Counted from the stretch's first letter, positions 1-6,760 are shown. The stretch is DNA of 7,901 bases from Chloroflexota bacterium (GCA_016190465.1 JACPQP010000146.1:1-7901), one strand, 5' to 3'. Made by a program: numbers and translations. The notes: generated by a model from the letters alone, not told the origin.

Positions 1-42
1 CCCCCTCCCCGCGTCGGGGAAGGGGGGGGTGGGAGGAGAGGC
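1..42. repeat. Edge copy of the CCCCTC/GAGGGG hairpin repeat
   Basis: A C-rich arm (CCCCCTCCCCG) is followed by CGT and a G-rich arm (CGGGGAAGGGG), then a GGGGGTGGGAGG tail. This is the same layout as the copies at 7063-7102 and within 3861-4132: a C-rich arm, a short loop, a G-rich arm and a GGGGGTGAGG-like tail. The left end may be cut by the window. No T-run follows, so it does not look like a standard intrinsic terminator. Confidence 0.6.
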
Positions 43-85
43 TATCCCTGGCTCACGCCGTGCACCCCCTCGGGAGGAAGCGCGG

Positions 86-114
86 TTGACGCTTTCCCTG
101 GTATCGCCTAGACT
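86..114 (+). promoter_or_regulatory. Sigma70-like promoter for the aldolase gene
   Basis: TTGACG at 86-91 and TAGACT at 109-114 are separated by exactly 17 nt. The predicted transcription start is around position 121, leaving a leader of about 36 nt that contains the Shine-Dalgarno AAGGGAGG at 143-150. The arrangement is internally consistent with a TTG start at 157. Which sigma factor acts here is inferred from the motif alone. Confidence 0.6.
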
Positions 115-142
115 ATCCCCGTGGCACCGCGACGAGTACCAG

Positions 143-150
143 AAGGGAGG
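143..150 (+). promoter_or_regulatory. Shine-Dalgarno that decides the TTG start of the aldolase gene
   Basis: AAGGGAGG lies 6 nt before the in-frame TTG at 157. The alternative GTG at 121 has no Shine-Dalgarno and sits at the predicted transcription start, so it could only work as a leaderless start. The TTG start also gives an N-terminus (MRQNSLKARLKAGQPVLGAF) of the length usual for the family. Confidence 0.7.
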
Positions 151-156
151 ATCACT

Positions 157-921
157 TTGCGACAGAACTCGCTCAAGGCGCGCCTCAAGGCGGGCCAGCC
201 GGTCCTCGGGGCGTTCATCAACTTCAACTCGCCCACCGCGGTCGAGGTCTGCGGCATCGCCGGACTCGATTTCATCATCTTTGACGGCGAGCACGGCCCG
301 CTCGACCCGGAAACCTGCGAGCATATGATCCGGGCGGCCGAGGTTGCCGGCATCACTCCCATCATCCGCGTGGCGCAGAATGTCCAACAGGTCATCCTGC
401 GCTACCTCGACATCGGCGCGATGGGAGTGCAGCTCCCGATGACCAACACGCTGGCCGACATTCAGGCAGCAGTCCAGGCGGTGAAGTACCTGCCCATCGG
501 TCGACGCGGGCTGGCGGGAGTGCGCGCGGCCGACTACGGCCTTCGCGGCTCGTTCGCGAGCTACGTGAAGCAGGCCAACGAGGAGATGCTTCTCATCACC
601 CACGTCGAGACCGTCGAAGGCGTCCGCAACGTCAAGGAGATGCTCAGCGTGCCCGAGGTCGACGTCGTCTTCATCGGCCCGACCGACCTCTCGAACTCGC
701 TGGGCTACCCGGGGCAGTTCGACCACCCGGTCGTCGCTGAGACGATCGAGCGGGTCAAGAACGAGATCATCGCGTCCGGTAAGGCGGCGGGTACCATCGC
801 TCGCGATGGTGCCGCGGCGAAGGCGCTCATCGCCCGAGGGTTCACCTACCTGGCGTCAGGGGTGACCGGGTTGCTCGCCAGCGCCGTCCGGCAGTATGTT
901 GCCACCGGCCGTTCTCAGTAG
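157..921 (+). CDS. HpcH/HpaI-family aldolase
   Basis: This 254-residue protein is a metal-dependent class II aldolase of the HpcH/HpaI superfamily. Such enzymes cleave or form 4-hydroxy-2-oxo acids, giving pyruvate and an aldehyde, in the cytoplasm. The family active site is visible: DGEHG (residues 43-47) carries the catalytic His46, IIRVAQN carries Arg71, and the metal ligands are Glu151 in HVETVEG and Asp177 in IGPTDLS. These line up with His45, Arg70, Glu149 and Asp175 of HpaI. Where HpaI-type enzymes usually have Gln before the metal-binding Glu (QIE), this protein has His149 (HVE). The length of about 250 residues is typical and the gene looks intact. Substrate cannot be told from sequence: 4-hydroxy-2-oxoheptanedioate, 2-keto-3-deoxy sugar acids and citramalyl-type substrates are all possible. 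The TAG stop abuts a palindromic repeat. The downstream glycosyltransferase cluster is 101 bp away and need not be related in function. Confidence 0.9.
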   Translation: MRQNSLKARLKAGQPVLGAFINFNSPTAVEVCGIAGLDFIIFDGEHGPLDPETCEHMIRAAEVAGITPIIRVAQNVQQVILRYLDIGAMGVQLPMTNTLADIQAAVQAVKYLPIGRRGLAGVRAADYGLRGSFASYVKQANEEMLLITHVETVEGVRNVKEMLSVPEVDVVFIGPTDLSNSLGYPGQFDHPVVAETIERVKNEIIASGKAAGTIARDGAAAKALIARGFTYLASGVTGLLASAVRQYVATGRSQ

Positions 922-971
922 GGGCGAACCTTATGTTTGCCTCCGGCCAGGGCGAACACCGGGTTCGCCCC
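921..971. repeat. GGGGCGAACC palindromic intergenic repeat
   Basis: The outer arms GGGGCGAACC (921-930) and GGTTCGCCCC (962-971) are perfect complements. An inner arm pair, TGTTTGCC (934-941) and GGCGAACA (951-958), pairs with one G-T position. An alternative short hairpin is GGGCGAAC (950-957) with GTTCGCCC (963-970) and a 5-nt loop. The element starts on the last base of the aldolase stop codon. It could slow transcription or stabilise the mRNA 3' end, but no T-run follows it. Repeats of this kind are dispersed in GC-rich environmental genomes. Confidence 0.75.
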
Positions 972-1022
972 GAGAATCCGCCAAGCCGCAAGCGGCGGTG
1001 ATGACTGACGAGCGGGGCGCCA

Positions 1023-1973
1023 GTGGTTGACCTGTCCATCGTGATCGTCAACTGGAACGTCGGGACGCTGGTGCTGCGGTGCCTGGCCACGCTGCACGAT
1101 GACCTGGCACGGAGCGGGCTCTCGGCCGAGGTGTTCGTCGTCGACAACGCCTCGACGGACGGCAGCGCCAGCCGGATCGCCGGCGCATTCCCCCGGGTCC
1201 AACTGATCACCAACGCCGAGAACGTCGGCTTCGTCCGGGCGAACAACCAGGCCCTGCGGCATTGTGGCGGGCGCTACGTCCTTCTGCTCAATCCGGACAC
1301 GGAGGTCGAGCCGGGCGCAGTCGGACGCCTGGTCGCCTGTGCCGACAGCTCGCCGTCCGTCGGCGTCGTCGGGCCGCGGTTGCGATACCCCGAGCGGGAT
1401 GTGCAGCCATCGCGGCGTCGCTTTCCGACGCTGGCGACCCTCTTCGTCGAGAGCACCGTCGTGCAGCGGTGGCTGCCGCGGCTCGGGTTGCTCGCCGACT
1501 TCTCCGTCGTCGACCGGCCAGACGACGTGACTCAGGATGTCGATTGGCTCATCGGCGCGTGCCTGCTGGTCCGCCGCGAGGCGATCGAACGGGTCGGGTT
1601 CCTGGACGAGCGGTTCTTTATGTACAGCGAGGAGGTGGACTGGTGCCACCGGATCAAGGATGCCGGCTGGCGCATCGTCTACCTGCCGGAGGCCGTGGTC
1701 GTGCACCACGAGGCGCGCAGCAGCGCGCAGAACGTCGCCCGCCGGAACGTCGTGTTCAACGAGAGCAAGTGCCGCTACGCCGGCAAGTACTTTGGCCGCC
1801 GCTGGGAGATCGCGCTTCGGGCCTTTCTGCTGGCGACCACGCTGTACCAGCTCGCCGAAGAGGGGGCCAAGCTCGCGATCGGCCACAAGCGACAGCTCCG
1901 ACGCGAGCGGCTGTCCATGCTCGGGCAGGTTGCCCGGTGGCAACTGCACCATCTCGGGAGTTATGAGCCATGA
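1023..1973 (+). CDS. Family 2 glycosyltransferase (rhamnosyltransferase-like)
   Basis: This is a 316-residue GT-A fold glycosyltransferase of family 2. It probably transfers a nucleotide-activated sugar to a glycan or lipid-linked acceptor at the cytoplasmic membrane face. The order of motifs is classical: LSIVIVNWN at the N-terminus (residues 4-12), VVDNASTDGS (39-48) for nucleotide binding, ENVGFVRANNQ (66-76), and the metal/sugar motif LLLNPDTEVEPGA (87-99) with Asp92. Then come DWLIGACLLVRREAI (174-188) and FFMYSEEVDWCHRIKDAGW (198-216), the acceptor and catalytic region. This pattern matches the WbbL/rhamnosyltransferase-like subgroup, but donor and acceptor are unknown. Residues 262-287 form a fairly hydrophobic helix that may associate with the membrane. 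The GTG start gives the standard family N-terminus; its Shine-Dalgarno is weak. The next gene begins 43 bp after the stop, or overlaps it if a more upstream start is used. Confidence 0.9.
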   Translation: MVDLSIVIVNWNVGTLVLRCLATLHDDLARSGLSAEVFVVDNASTDGSASRIAGAFPRVQLITNAENVGFVRANNQALRHCGGRYVLLLNPDTEVEPGAVGRLVACADSSPSVGVVGPRLRYPERDVQPSRRRFPTLATLFVESTVVQRWLPRLGLLADFSVVDRPDDVTQDVDWLIGACLLVRREAIERVGFLDERFFMYSEEVDWCHRIKDAGWRIVYLPEAVVVHHEARSSAQNVARRNVVFNESKCRYAGKYFGRRWEIALRAFLLATTLYQLAEEGAKLAIGHKRQLRRERLSMLGQVARWQLHHLGSYEP

Positions 1974-1975
1974 GT

Positions 1976-1994
1976 TCTGTGTTCATCTGCGGTC
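1976..1994 (+). repeat. Remnant of the GTTCATCTGCGGT dispersed repeat
   Basis: The segment TCTGTGTTCATCTGCGGTC shares the exact 13-mer GTTCATCTGCGGT (1981-1993) with 6922-6934 and, inverted, with 6820-6832. The match to the inverted copy extends leftward to CTG(C/T)GTTCATCTGCGGT with one mismatch. It lies directly after the GT2 stop codon and before the likely GT4 start. It therefore appears to be an insertion at the gene junction rather than conserved coding sequence. Confidence 0.6.
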
Positions 1995-2016
1995 TCTTCC
2001 ACTGGTGCCCATCCGG

Positions 2017-3267
2017 ATGAACGTCTGCCTGGTGACGGGCGAGTACCCACCGATGGCCGGCGGGGTCGGCGACTACACCGCGCTGCTTGGTGGGGCGCTG
2101 GCACAGCGCGGCGTATCGGCGACGGTGCTGACGTCCACCCGGGCGTCCGGGGTGGACGGGACGACGGGGCGACGGGGCGACGGGGCGAGCCCGGCCCCGG
2201 CCGCCCCGTCGCCGACACGCCCCGTCGCCCCGTCCACCCCGGCTCGCGTCGTCCCGAGGGTCGCGAAGTGGGACTTCGGCTGCTGGGCTGCCATCGAAGC
2301 GGCACGCCAGCAAGCCTCGCCCGAGATCATCCATATCCAGTACCAGGCCGGCGCCTACGACCTGCACCCGGCGGTGGCGCTCTGGCCACTCCGGGCCCGC
2401 CTCCGGCGACGCCGGCCGAAGATCGTGGTGACCTTCCACGACCTGCGTGTGCCCTACCTTTTCCCGAAGGCCGGACCTCTGCGTCGCCTCGTGGTCGATC
2501 TCCTGGCGGCGAGCGCCGACTTCACCATCGTCACGAACGCCGAGGATGCCAGCCGACTGCACGCGGTGGACCGCCGGCACCTCACGCTCATCCCGATCGG
2601 CAGCAATATCCCCGTGTTGCCGACGGACGACACCCGCCGGCGCGCCGTCCGGGAGCGACTGGGCGTCGCTCGGGATGAGCTGGTCATCGGCTATTTTGGC
2701 TTCCTCACTCCAAGCAAGGGGGTTGACCTGCTGCTTCAGGCGCTCCGCGAGCTGCGGCGAAAGGGGCGCCGGGTGCGGCTGGTGATGGTGGGTGGGGCGG
2801 GGGGCGAGAGCGCCGCGTCCGACCGTCGGTACGACCAGGCGATTCGGGCGGCAGCCGACACGCCCGAGCTGCGTGGCCACGTCACCTGGACGGGGTTTAC
2901 GGAAGCCGAGGAGGTGTCGCACAACTTGCAGGCGCTGGACCTGTGTGCGCTGCCGTTTCGCGAAGGGGCAAGCTTCCGGCACGGGACGCTGATCGCGGCG
3001 CTGACGCACGGGCTACCGATCGTCACCACCCGGACCCGATCCTGCCCTCGCTTTGCCGACGAGCCGGCGCTCGTCGACGGGCTCTCCGCCCGGCTCGTCC
3101 CGCCCGGCGACGTGTCCGCGCTCACGGCTGCTCTCGACGAACTTCTGGCCGACCCCGCCCAGCGAGAGGCGCTGGCGGCCGAAGCGCGCTTGCTGGCCGA
3201 CTACTTCTCGTGGGACTGCATCGCCCAGCGGACGCTCGCGGTCTACCGCCGGGCGCAGGGGAGTTAG
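2017..3267 (+). CDS. Family 4 glycosyltransferase (GT-B fold)
   Basis: This 416-residue retaining GT-B glycosyltransferase of family 4 probably elongates a glycan or glycolipid from a nucleotide sugar in the cytoplasm. The N-terminal domain opens with MNVCLVTGEYPPMAGGVGDY, including the glycine loop G15-G16. The C-terminal donor domain starts near GYFGFLTPSKG (225-235), with Lys234 in the usual phosphate-binding position. The EX7E region reads REGASFRHGTLIAALTHGLP: the first Glu is Glu316, but the second is Thr324, as in a GT4 subgroup with a PF..G.S.R.G(S/T)L signature. Residues 44-76 are an unusual Gly/Arg then Pro/Ala-rich segment encoded by a palindromic repeat. ATG 2017 was chosen because it gives the family N-terminus. 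In-frame alternatives are GTG 2005 and ATG 1963; the latter overlaps the GT2 stop by 11 bp and would translate the repeat remnant. The stop is followed after 5 bp by the transporter gene, so co-transcription is likely. Confidence 0.88.
   Translation: MNVCLVTGEYPPMAGGVGDYTALLGGALAQRGVSATVLTSTRASGVDGTTGRRGDGASPAPAAPSPTRPVAPSTPARVVPRVAKWDFGCWAAIEAARQQASPEIIHIQYQAGAYDLHPAVALWPLRARLRRRRPKIVVTFHDLRVPYLFPKAGPLRRLVVDLLAASADFTIVTNAEDASRLHAVDRRHLTLIPIGSNIPVLPTDDTRRRAVRERLGVARDELVIGYFGFLTPSKGVDLLLQALRELRRKGRRVRLVMVGGAGGESAASDRRYDQAIRAAADTPELRGHVTWTGFTEAEEVSHNLQALDLCALPFREGASFRHGTLIAALTHGLPIVTTRTRSCPRFADEPALVDGLSARLVPPGDVSALTAALDELLADPAQREALAAEARLLADYFSWDCIAQRTLAVYRRAQGS
2147..2242. repeat. 96-bp in-frame palindrome of 8-bp GACGGGGC units inside the GT4 gene
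   Basis: The outer arms 2147-2160 and 2229-2242 are perfect 14-bp inverted complements (CCGGGGTGGACGGG and CCCGTCCACCCCGG). Inside are three direct GACGGGGC units (2163-2170, 2171-2178, 2179-2186), then inverted GCCCCGTC units at 2203-2210, 2219-2226 and 2227-2234, with a degenerate one at 2211-2218. The total of 96 bp is a multiple of three and of eight. It encodes a low-complexity Gly/Arg then Pro/Ala stretch (residues 44-76 of the GT4), not expected in the family's conserved N-terminal domain. Confidence 0.85.
3257..3263 (+). promoter_or_regulatory. Shine-Dalgarno supporting the GTG start of the MFS gene
   Basis: AGGGGAG lies 9 nt before GTG 3273 and overlaps the end of the GT4 gene. The open frame continues far upstream without a stop, so this site and the transporter-like N-terminus (MSFSRNVWLLFAQNLAVFVG) decide the start. 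Confidence 0.65.
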
Positions 3268-3272
3268 CGCGC

Positions 3273-4766
3273 GTGTCGTTCTCGCGCAACGTCTGGTTAC
3301 TCTTCGCTCAGAACCTGGCCGTGTTCGTCGGCATCGGCGTCCAGGCATTGACGCTCAACCTCTACCTGGTCGCGCTCGGCCACCGGGAGGATTTCCTCGG
3401 CCTCGTCGCGTTTGCCAACACCCTGGCCATCGGCGCGGCGGCGCTGCCGGCCAGCGCCTCCTCGAACCGATATGGCGCGCGTCGTTGCTTGATCGCCGCG
3501 ACGGCCGGCCTGGCCGTCGGCGGGGTCGTCGCGGTCACCGGGACCAGCCCGGTGGCCATCGTGGCGGCGATGCTGACCATCGGCGCGTGTCAGGCGTTCA
3601 TCTTCGTGCCGATGGCCCCCTACCTGATGGAGAACGCGAGTCCGGGCGACCACCCACGCGCCTTTGCGGTCAGCTTCGCGGTCCTCTCGCTGGGGACAGT
3701 CCTGGGCAGCACGGTCGGCGGCCTGCTACCCGGCCTTGTCTCGGCCAGCGCGGATCCCGGCGCTGCGGGTTACCGCGCTGCCCTGCTTCTTGGGGCGGCG
3801 ATGTCGGGATTGGGGTCGATCGCGATGCTCGCGGCAACCGACCGCCCGCCGGAAGACCTCACCCCCTGCACCCCCTCTCCGTTCACCAAGAGGGGGCCGG
3901 TTGGTGAGGTTGGCATCCCCTCGCCGACAACGGAGAGGGGGCCTGGGGGCGAGGTTGGCACCCCCTCGCCGTTGTCGGAGAGGGGGCCTGGGGGTGCGGT
4001 TAGCGCCCCCTCGACGGTAACGGAGAGGGAGCCGGGGGGTGAGGTTGGCACCCCCTCTCCCAGTATTGGGAGACAGGTCGGGGGTGAGGGCCGTCCATCT
4101 CTCCGACGCGGAGAGGGGGGACAGGGGGACGGGGCAACGGCGCCACTCGTGGTGACCACACCATCGGTGCTGCGTCGGGAGCTCATCGCGATGGCAGCCA
4201 CGGCCGGGCTGCTGGCCGCCTCGACCGGCCTGGTCGTTCCCTTCTTCAACGTCTACCTGCACGAGCAAACCGGCGCATCGTCCCAGGCCGTTGGCGCCGT
4301 CTACGCGGTTGGGGCGGCGGCGATGGCGCCGGTGAGCCTGATCGGACCGGCGATTGGCGCCCGGCTTGGTACCGTTCGGCTCATCGCGCTGGCTCGGCTG
4401 GCCGCGGTGCCAGCCACCCTGCTCCCACTCCTGGCGGCGAGCTTCAGCGCCGGGGCGGCGGCCTACGTCCTCCGCGTCGCCCTGGTGAGCCTGACCCAGC
4501 CACTGGACAGCGCCTTCACGCTCTCGCGCGTCCCCGACTATCTGCGCGCCCGCGTCGCCGCGATTCGGACGCTGAGCTGGAACGCCGCGTGGGCAGTGGC
4601 GAGCGCGGGGGCTGGCGCCACCATCGTCCGCTGGGGCTACGCGCCGGTCTTCATCGTGGCGGCCATCTGTCTGCTTGGCTGCGTCGTCGTCCACTACGCC
4701 GCCTTCGGCCGCTCGTCGCCGCCCGAGGTGCCGGGGGTGGCGGCGCCGACCGCGACGGCACAGTGA
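3273..4766 (+). CDS. MFS transporter with repeat-encoded central loop
   Basis: This 497-residue membrane protein of the major facilitator superfamily shows two halves of about six hydrophobic segments each. The N-terminal half covers roughly residues 8-190. It has a motif A-like loop after the second segment (SNRYGARRCL, 64-73). The C-terminal half starts near residue 303, and its equivalent loop reads GARLGTVRLIAL. Between them, residues 197-290 form a long hydrophilic Pro/Gly/Arg/Glu-rich loop with a near 15-residue period (PSPxxxRGPGGEVGT), encoded by the hairpin repeat array. Without this segment the protein would be about 400 residues, the usual MFS size. The substrate is unknown. Position 5 bp after the GT4 gene hints at export of a saccharide, glycolipid or its precursor, but that is only context. 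The GTG start follows a good Shine-Dalgarno. The stop lies 7 bp from the convergent acsA stop. Confidence 0.85.
   Translation: MSFSRNVWLLFAQNLAVFVGIGVQALTLNLYLVALGHREDFLGLVAFANTLAIGAAALPASASSNRYGARRCLIAATAGLAVGGVVAVTGTSPVAIVAAMLTIGACQAFIFVPMAPYLMENASPGDHPRAFAVSFAVLSLGTVLGSTVGGLLPGLVSASADPGAAGYRAALLLGAAMSGLGSIAMLAATDRPPEDLTPCTPSPFTKRGPVGEVGIPSPTTERGPGGEVGTPSPLSERGPGGAVSAPSTVTEREPGGEVGTPSPSIGRQVGGEGRPSLRRGEGGQGDGATAPLVVTTPSVLRRELIAMAATAGLLAASTGLVVPFFNVYLHEQTGASSQAVGAVYAVGAAAMAPVSLIGPAIGARLGTVRLIALARLAAVPATLLPLLAASFSAGAAAYVLRVALVSLTQPLDSAFTLSRVPDYLRARVAAIRTLSWNAAWAVASAGAGATIVRWGYAPVFIVAAICLLGCVVVHYAAFGRSSPPEVPGVAAPTATAQ
3861..4132. repeat. Array of about six 45-bp hairpin units inside the MFS gene
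   Basis: Units begin near 3873, 3918, 3963, 4008, 4053 and 4095. The first four are 45 bp and the fifth 42 bp, so the reading frame is kept. Each unit has a C-rich arm, a 3-6 nt loop, a G-rich arm and a tail of the GGGGGTGAGGTTGGCA type. Good stems include 3961-3971 with 3976-3986 (loop TTGT), TCTCCCA 4056-4062 with TGGGAGA 4067-4073, and CTCTCCG 4099-4105 with CGGAGAG 4109-4115. The units match the intergenic copies at 1-42 and 7063-7102 in layout. Confidence 0.85.
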
Positions 4767-4773
4767 GGTACAA

Positions 4774-6750
4774 CTACCCCTCCCGCTCCTCGTACTGCCG
4801 GCGGATCTCAGCGAGCACGGTCGGATCGGTGAGCGTGGTGGTATCGCCGGGCACCCGACCCTCGGCGATGTCGCGGAGCAACCGGCGCATGATCTTTGCG
4901 CTACGCGTCTTGGGCAGCTCCAGGGTAAAGAAGATCTGGTCCGGTCGGGCGATCGGGCCGATCTTCGTCGCCACGTGCTGGCGCAGCTCCTGGGCCAGCT
5001 CGTCGCTCGCTTTCACGCCGCCGCGAGGAGTGACGAACGCCGCCAGCGCCTGCCCCTTGATCTCGTGGCTGATGCCGATGACCGCGGCCTCGGCCACGGA
5101 CGGGTGACTGACGAGCGCGCTCTCGACTTCCATCGTCCCGATGCGATGGCCGGCCACGTTGAGCACGTCGTCGACGCGGCCGAGCAGCCAGAAGTAGCCA
5201 TCCTCGTCGCGGCGAGCGCCGTCGCCGGTGAAATAGATCCCGGGGAACCGGCTCCAGTAGTTCGCGACGTACCGATCCGGGTCGCCCCAGATCGTGCGGA
5301 GCATCGCCGGCCAGGGCTGCTTGAGGACAAGATAGCCGCCGGTGTTCGCCGGCACCGAGTCGCCGCGCTCGTCGACGACGTCGGCGACCACGCCCGGAAA
5401 CGGGAGCGTCGCCGAGCCCGGCTTGAGCGTCACGAGACCCGGCAGGGGGGTGATGAGGATCATGCCCGTCTCGGTCTGCCACCACGTGTCGACGATCGGG
5501 CAGCGATTGTGCCCGATGTGCTCGCGGTACCACATCCAGGCCTCGGGGTTGATCGGCTCGCCGACGGTGCCCAACAGGCGCAGGCTGGAGAGATCCCGCT
5601 GCGCGGGGTACTCGGTGCCCCAGCGCATAAACGAGCGGATCGCCGTCGGCGCCGTGTAGAGGATCGTCACGCCGTACTTCTCGACGATCGCCCAGAACCG
5701 GTCGCGGTCGGGGTAGTCCGGCGCCCCCTCGTACATCACCGTCGTCGCCCCGTTGCAGAGCGGGCCGTAGACGATGTAGCTATGCCCGGTGACCCAGCCG
5801 ATGTCGGCGGTGCACCAGAAGATGTCCTCCTCCTTGAGGTCGAAGATCCAGTTGTGGGTCAAGCTGGTGCCGAGGAGGTAGCCGGCGGTCGTGTGCAGCA
5901 CGCCCTTCGGCTTGCCGGTGGTGCCCGAGGTGTACAGGATATAGAGCGGGTGCTCGCTGTCGAGGGCCTCGGGTGGGCAGTAGCGCTCCTGGAGCTGGTC
6001 GAGCGCCTCGTGCCACCAGACGTCACGAGGGTGGTGCATGTGGATGGGGTGGACCCGCTCGCCGACCCGCCGGACCACCAGGACGTGCTCGACGCTCGGA
6101 CAGCCGTCTAGCGCCCGGTCGGTGTTGGCTTTGAGCGGAACGATGTTGCCACGCCGGTAGCCGGCGTCGGCGGTGATGACGAGCTTTGCCTGGCAGTCGT
6201 TGACTCGGTCGCGGATGGCCTCGGGGCTGAACCCGCCGAAGATGACGCCGTGAGTGGCCCCGACGCGGGCGCAGGCGAGCATAGCGATCGGTAGCTCGGG
6301 GATCATTGGCATGTAGATCGCCACCCGATCGCCCTTCTGGACGCCCAGGGCCTTCAGGGCGAGCGCCGTCCGATTCACCTCGCGATAGAGGTCCTGGTAG
6401 GTGAGGACCCTTTCCTCGCCGGGCTCTCCCTCCCAGACGATCGCGGCCTTGTTGCGCCGCCAGGTCCGGATGTGCCGATCGACGCAGTTGACGCTCGCGT
6501 TCAGCCTGCCGCCGACAAACCACCTGGCCCACGGCGGATTCCATTCGAGCACCTGGTCAAACGGCTCCATCCAGTCGAGGGTCTTCGCCTGCTCACCCCA
6601 GAAGCCGGCGAGGTCCTCGGCGGCCTGCGCGTAAACGCCCGGGTCGTGGGCGTTCGCTCCGGTGGCAAAGTCCGGCGGCGGGAGGAACTGCCGCTCCTCC
6701 TTCATCAGCGCTTCGATCGTTCCCTGGGTCGCGCGCAGCGCCTCTTCCAT
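4774..6750 (-). CDS. acsA: Acetyl-CoA synthetase (AMP-forming)
   Basis: This 658-residue enzyme activates acetate to acetyl-AMP and then acetyl-CoA in the cytoplasm, feeding acetate into central metabolism. Full family length and all core motifs of the ANL superfamily are visible. They are the P-loop YTSGTTGKPKG (273-283), GEPI (397-400), and DTWWQTETG (421-429) with the Trp that limits the acyl pocket to acetate. Further on are YFTGD (506-510) with the ribose-binding Asp510, GRVDDVLNVAGHRIG (524-538) at the hinge and CoA-side region, and PKTRSAKIMRR (613-623). Lys619 in the last motif is the catalytic lysine and the site of regulatory acetylation in characterised homologues. Their usual sequence there is PKTRSGK; here Ala618 replaces Gly. 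The ATG start is backed by AAAGGAG at 6761-6767. The gene is convergent with the MFS gene (7-bp gap) and has its own long leader. Propionyl-CoA synthetase is less likely given the WWQTETG motif. Confidence 0.96.
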   Translation of the reverse strand: MEEALRATQGTIEALMKEERQFLPPPDFATGANAHDPGVYAQAAEDLAGFWGEQAKTLDWMEPFDQVLEWNPPWARWFVGGRLNASVNCVDRHIRTWRRNKAAIVWEGEPGEERVLTYQDLYREVNRTALALKALGVQKGDRVAIYMPMIPELPIAMLACARVGATHGVIFGGFSPEAIRDRVNDCQAKLVITADAGYRRGNIVPLKANTDRALDGCPSVEHVLVVRRVGERVHPIHMHHPRDVWWHEALDQLQERYCPPEALDSEHPLYILYTSGTTGKPKGVLHTTAGYLLGTSLTHNWIFDLKEEDIFWCTADIGWVTGHSYIVYGPLCNGATTVMYEGAPDYPDRDRFWAIVEKYGVTILYTAPTAIRSFMRWGTEYPAQRDLSSLRLLGTVGEPINPEAWMWYREHIGHNRCPIVDTWWQTETGMILITPLPGLVTLKPGSATLPFPGVVADVVDERGDSVPANTGGYLVLKQPWPAMLRTIWGDPDRYVANYWSRFPGIYFTGDGARRDEDGYFWLLGRVDDVLNVAGHRIGTMEVESALVSHPSVAEAAVIGISHEIKGQALAAFVTPRGGVKASDELAQELRQHVATKIGPIARPDQIFFTLELPKTRSAKIMRRLLRDIAEGRVPGDTTTLTDPTVLAEIRRQYEEREG

Positions 6751-6760
6751 CGCGTGACGT

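Noticed and set aside
915..1952. Long open frame on the - strand opposite the GT2 gene
   Set aside because: It is antisense to a gene with all family 2 glycosyltransferase motifs and shows no domain of its own.
1756..3009. Long open frame on the - strand opposite the glycosyltransferases
   Set aside because: Its translation is Arg/Pro/His-rich with no recognisable motif, and it spans two well-supported genes and a repeat.
3861..4132. Possible CRISPR array
   Set aside because: Units are contiguous, with no unique spacers of constant length between identical repeats. The array is inside an open coding frame and no cas genes are nearby.
3726..4694. Long open frame on the - strand opposite the MFS gene, with a Pro/Arg-rich repeat
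   Set aside because: The apparent repeats are the reverse reading of the DNA hairpin array. The rest has no hydrophobic or domain pattern, while the + strand reads as a membrane protein on both sides.
4764..4776. Bidirectional terminator between the convergent MFS and acsA genes
   Set aside because: The gap is 7 bp and no stem-loop with a T-run is visible at the junction.
4675..6111. Long open frame on the + strand opposite acsA
   Set aside because: It is antisense to a gene with every acetyl-CoA synthetase motif, has low-complexity Arg/Asp/Val-rich composition, and is the kind of shadow frame expected at high GC.
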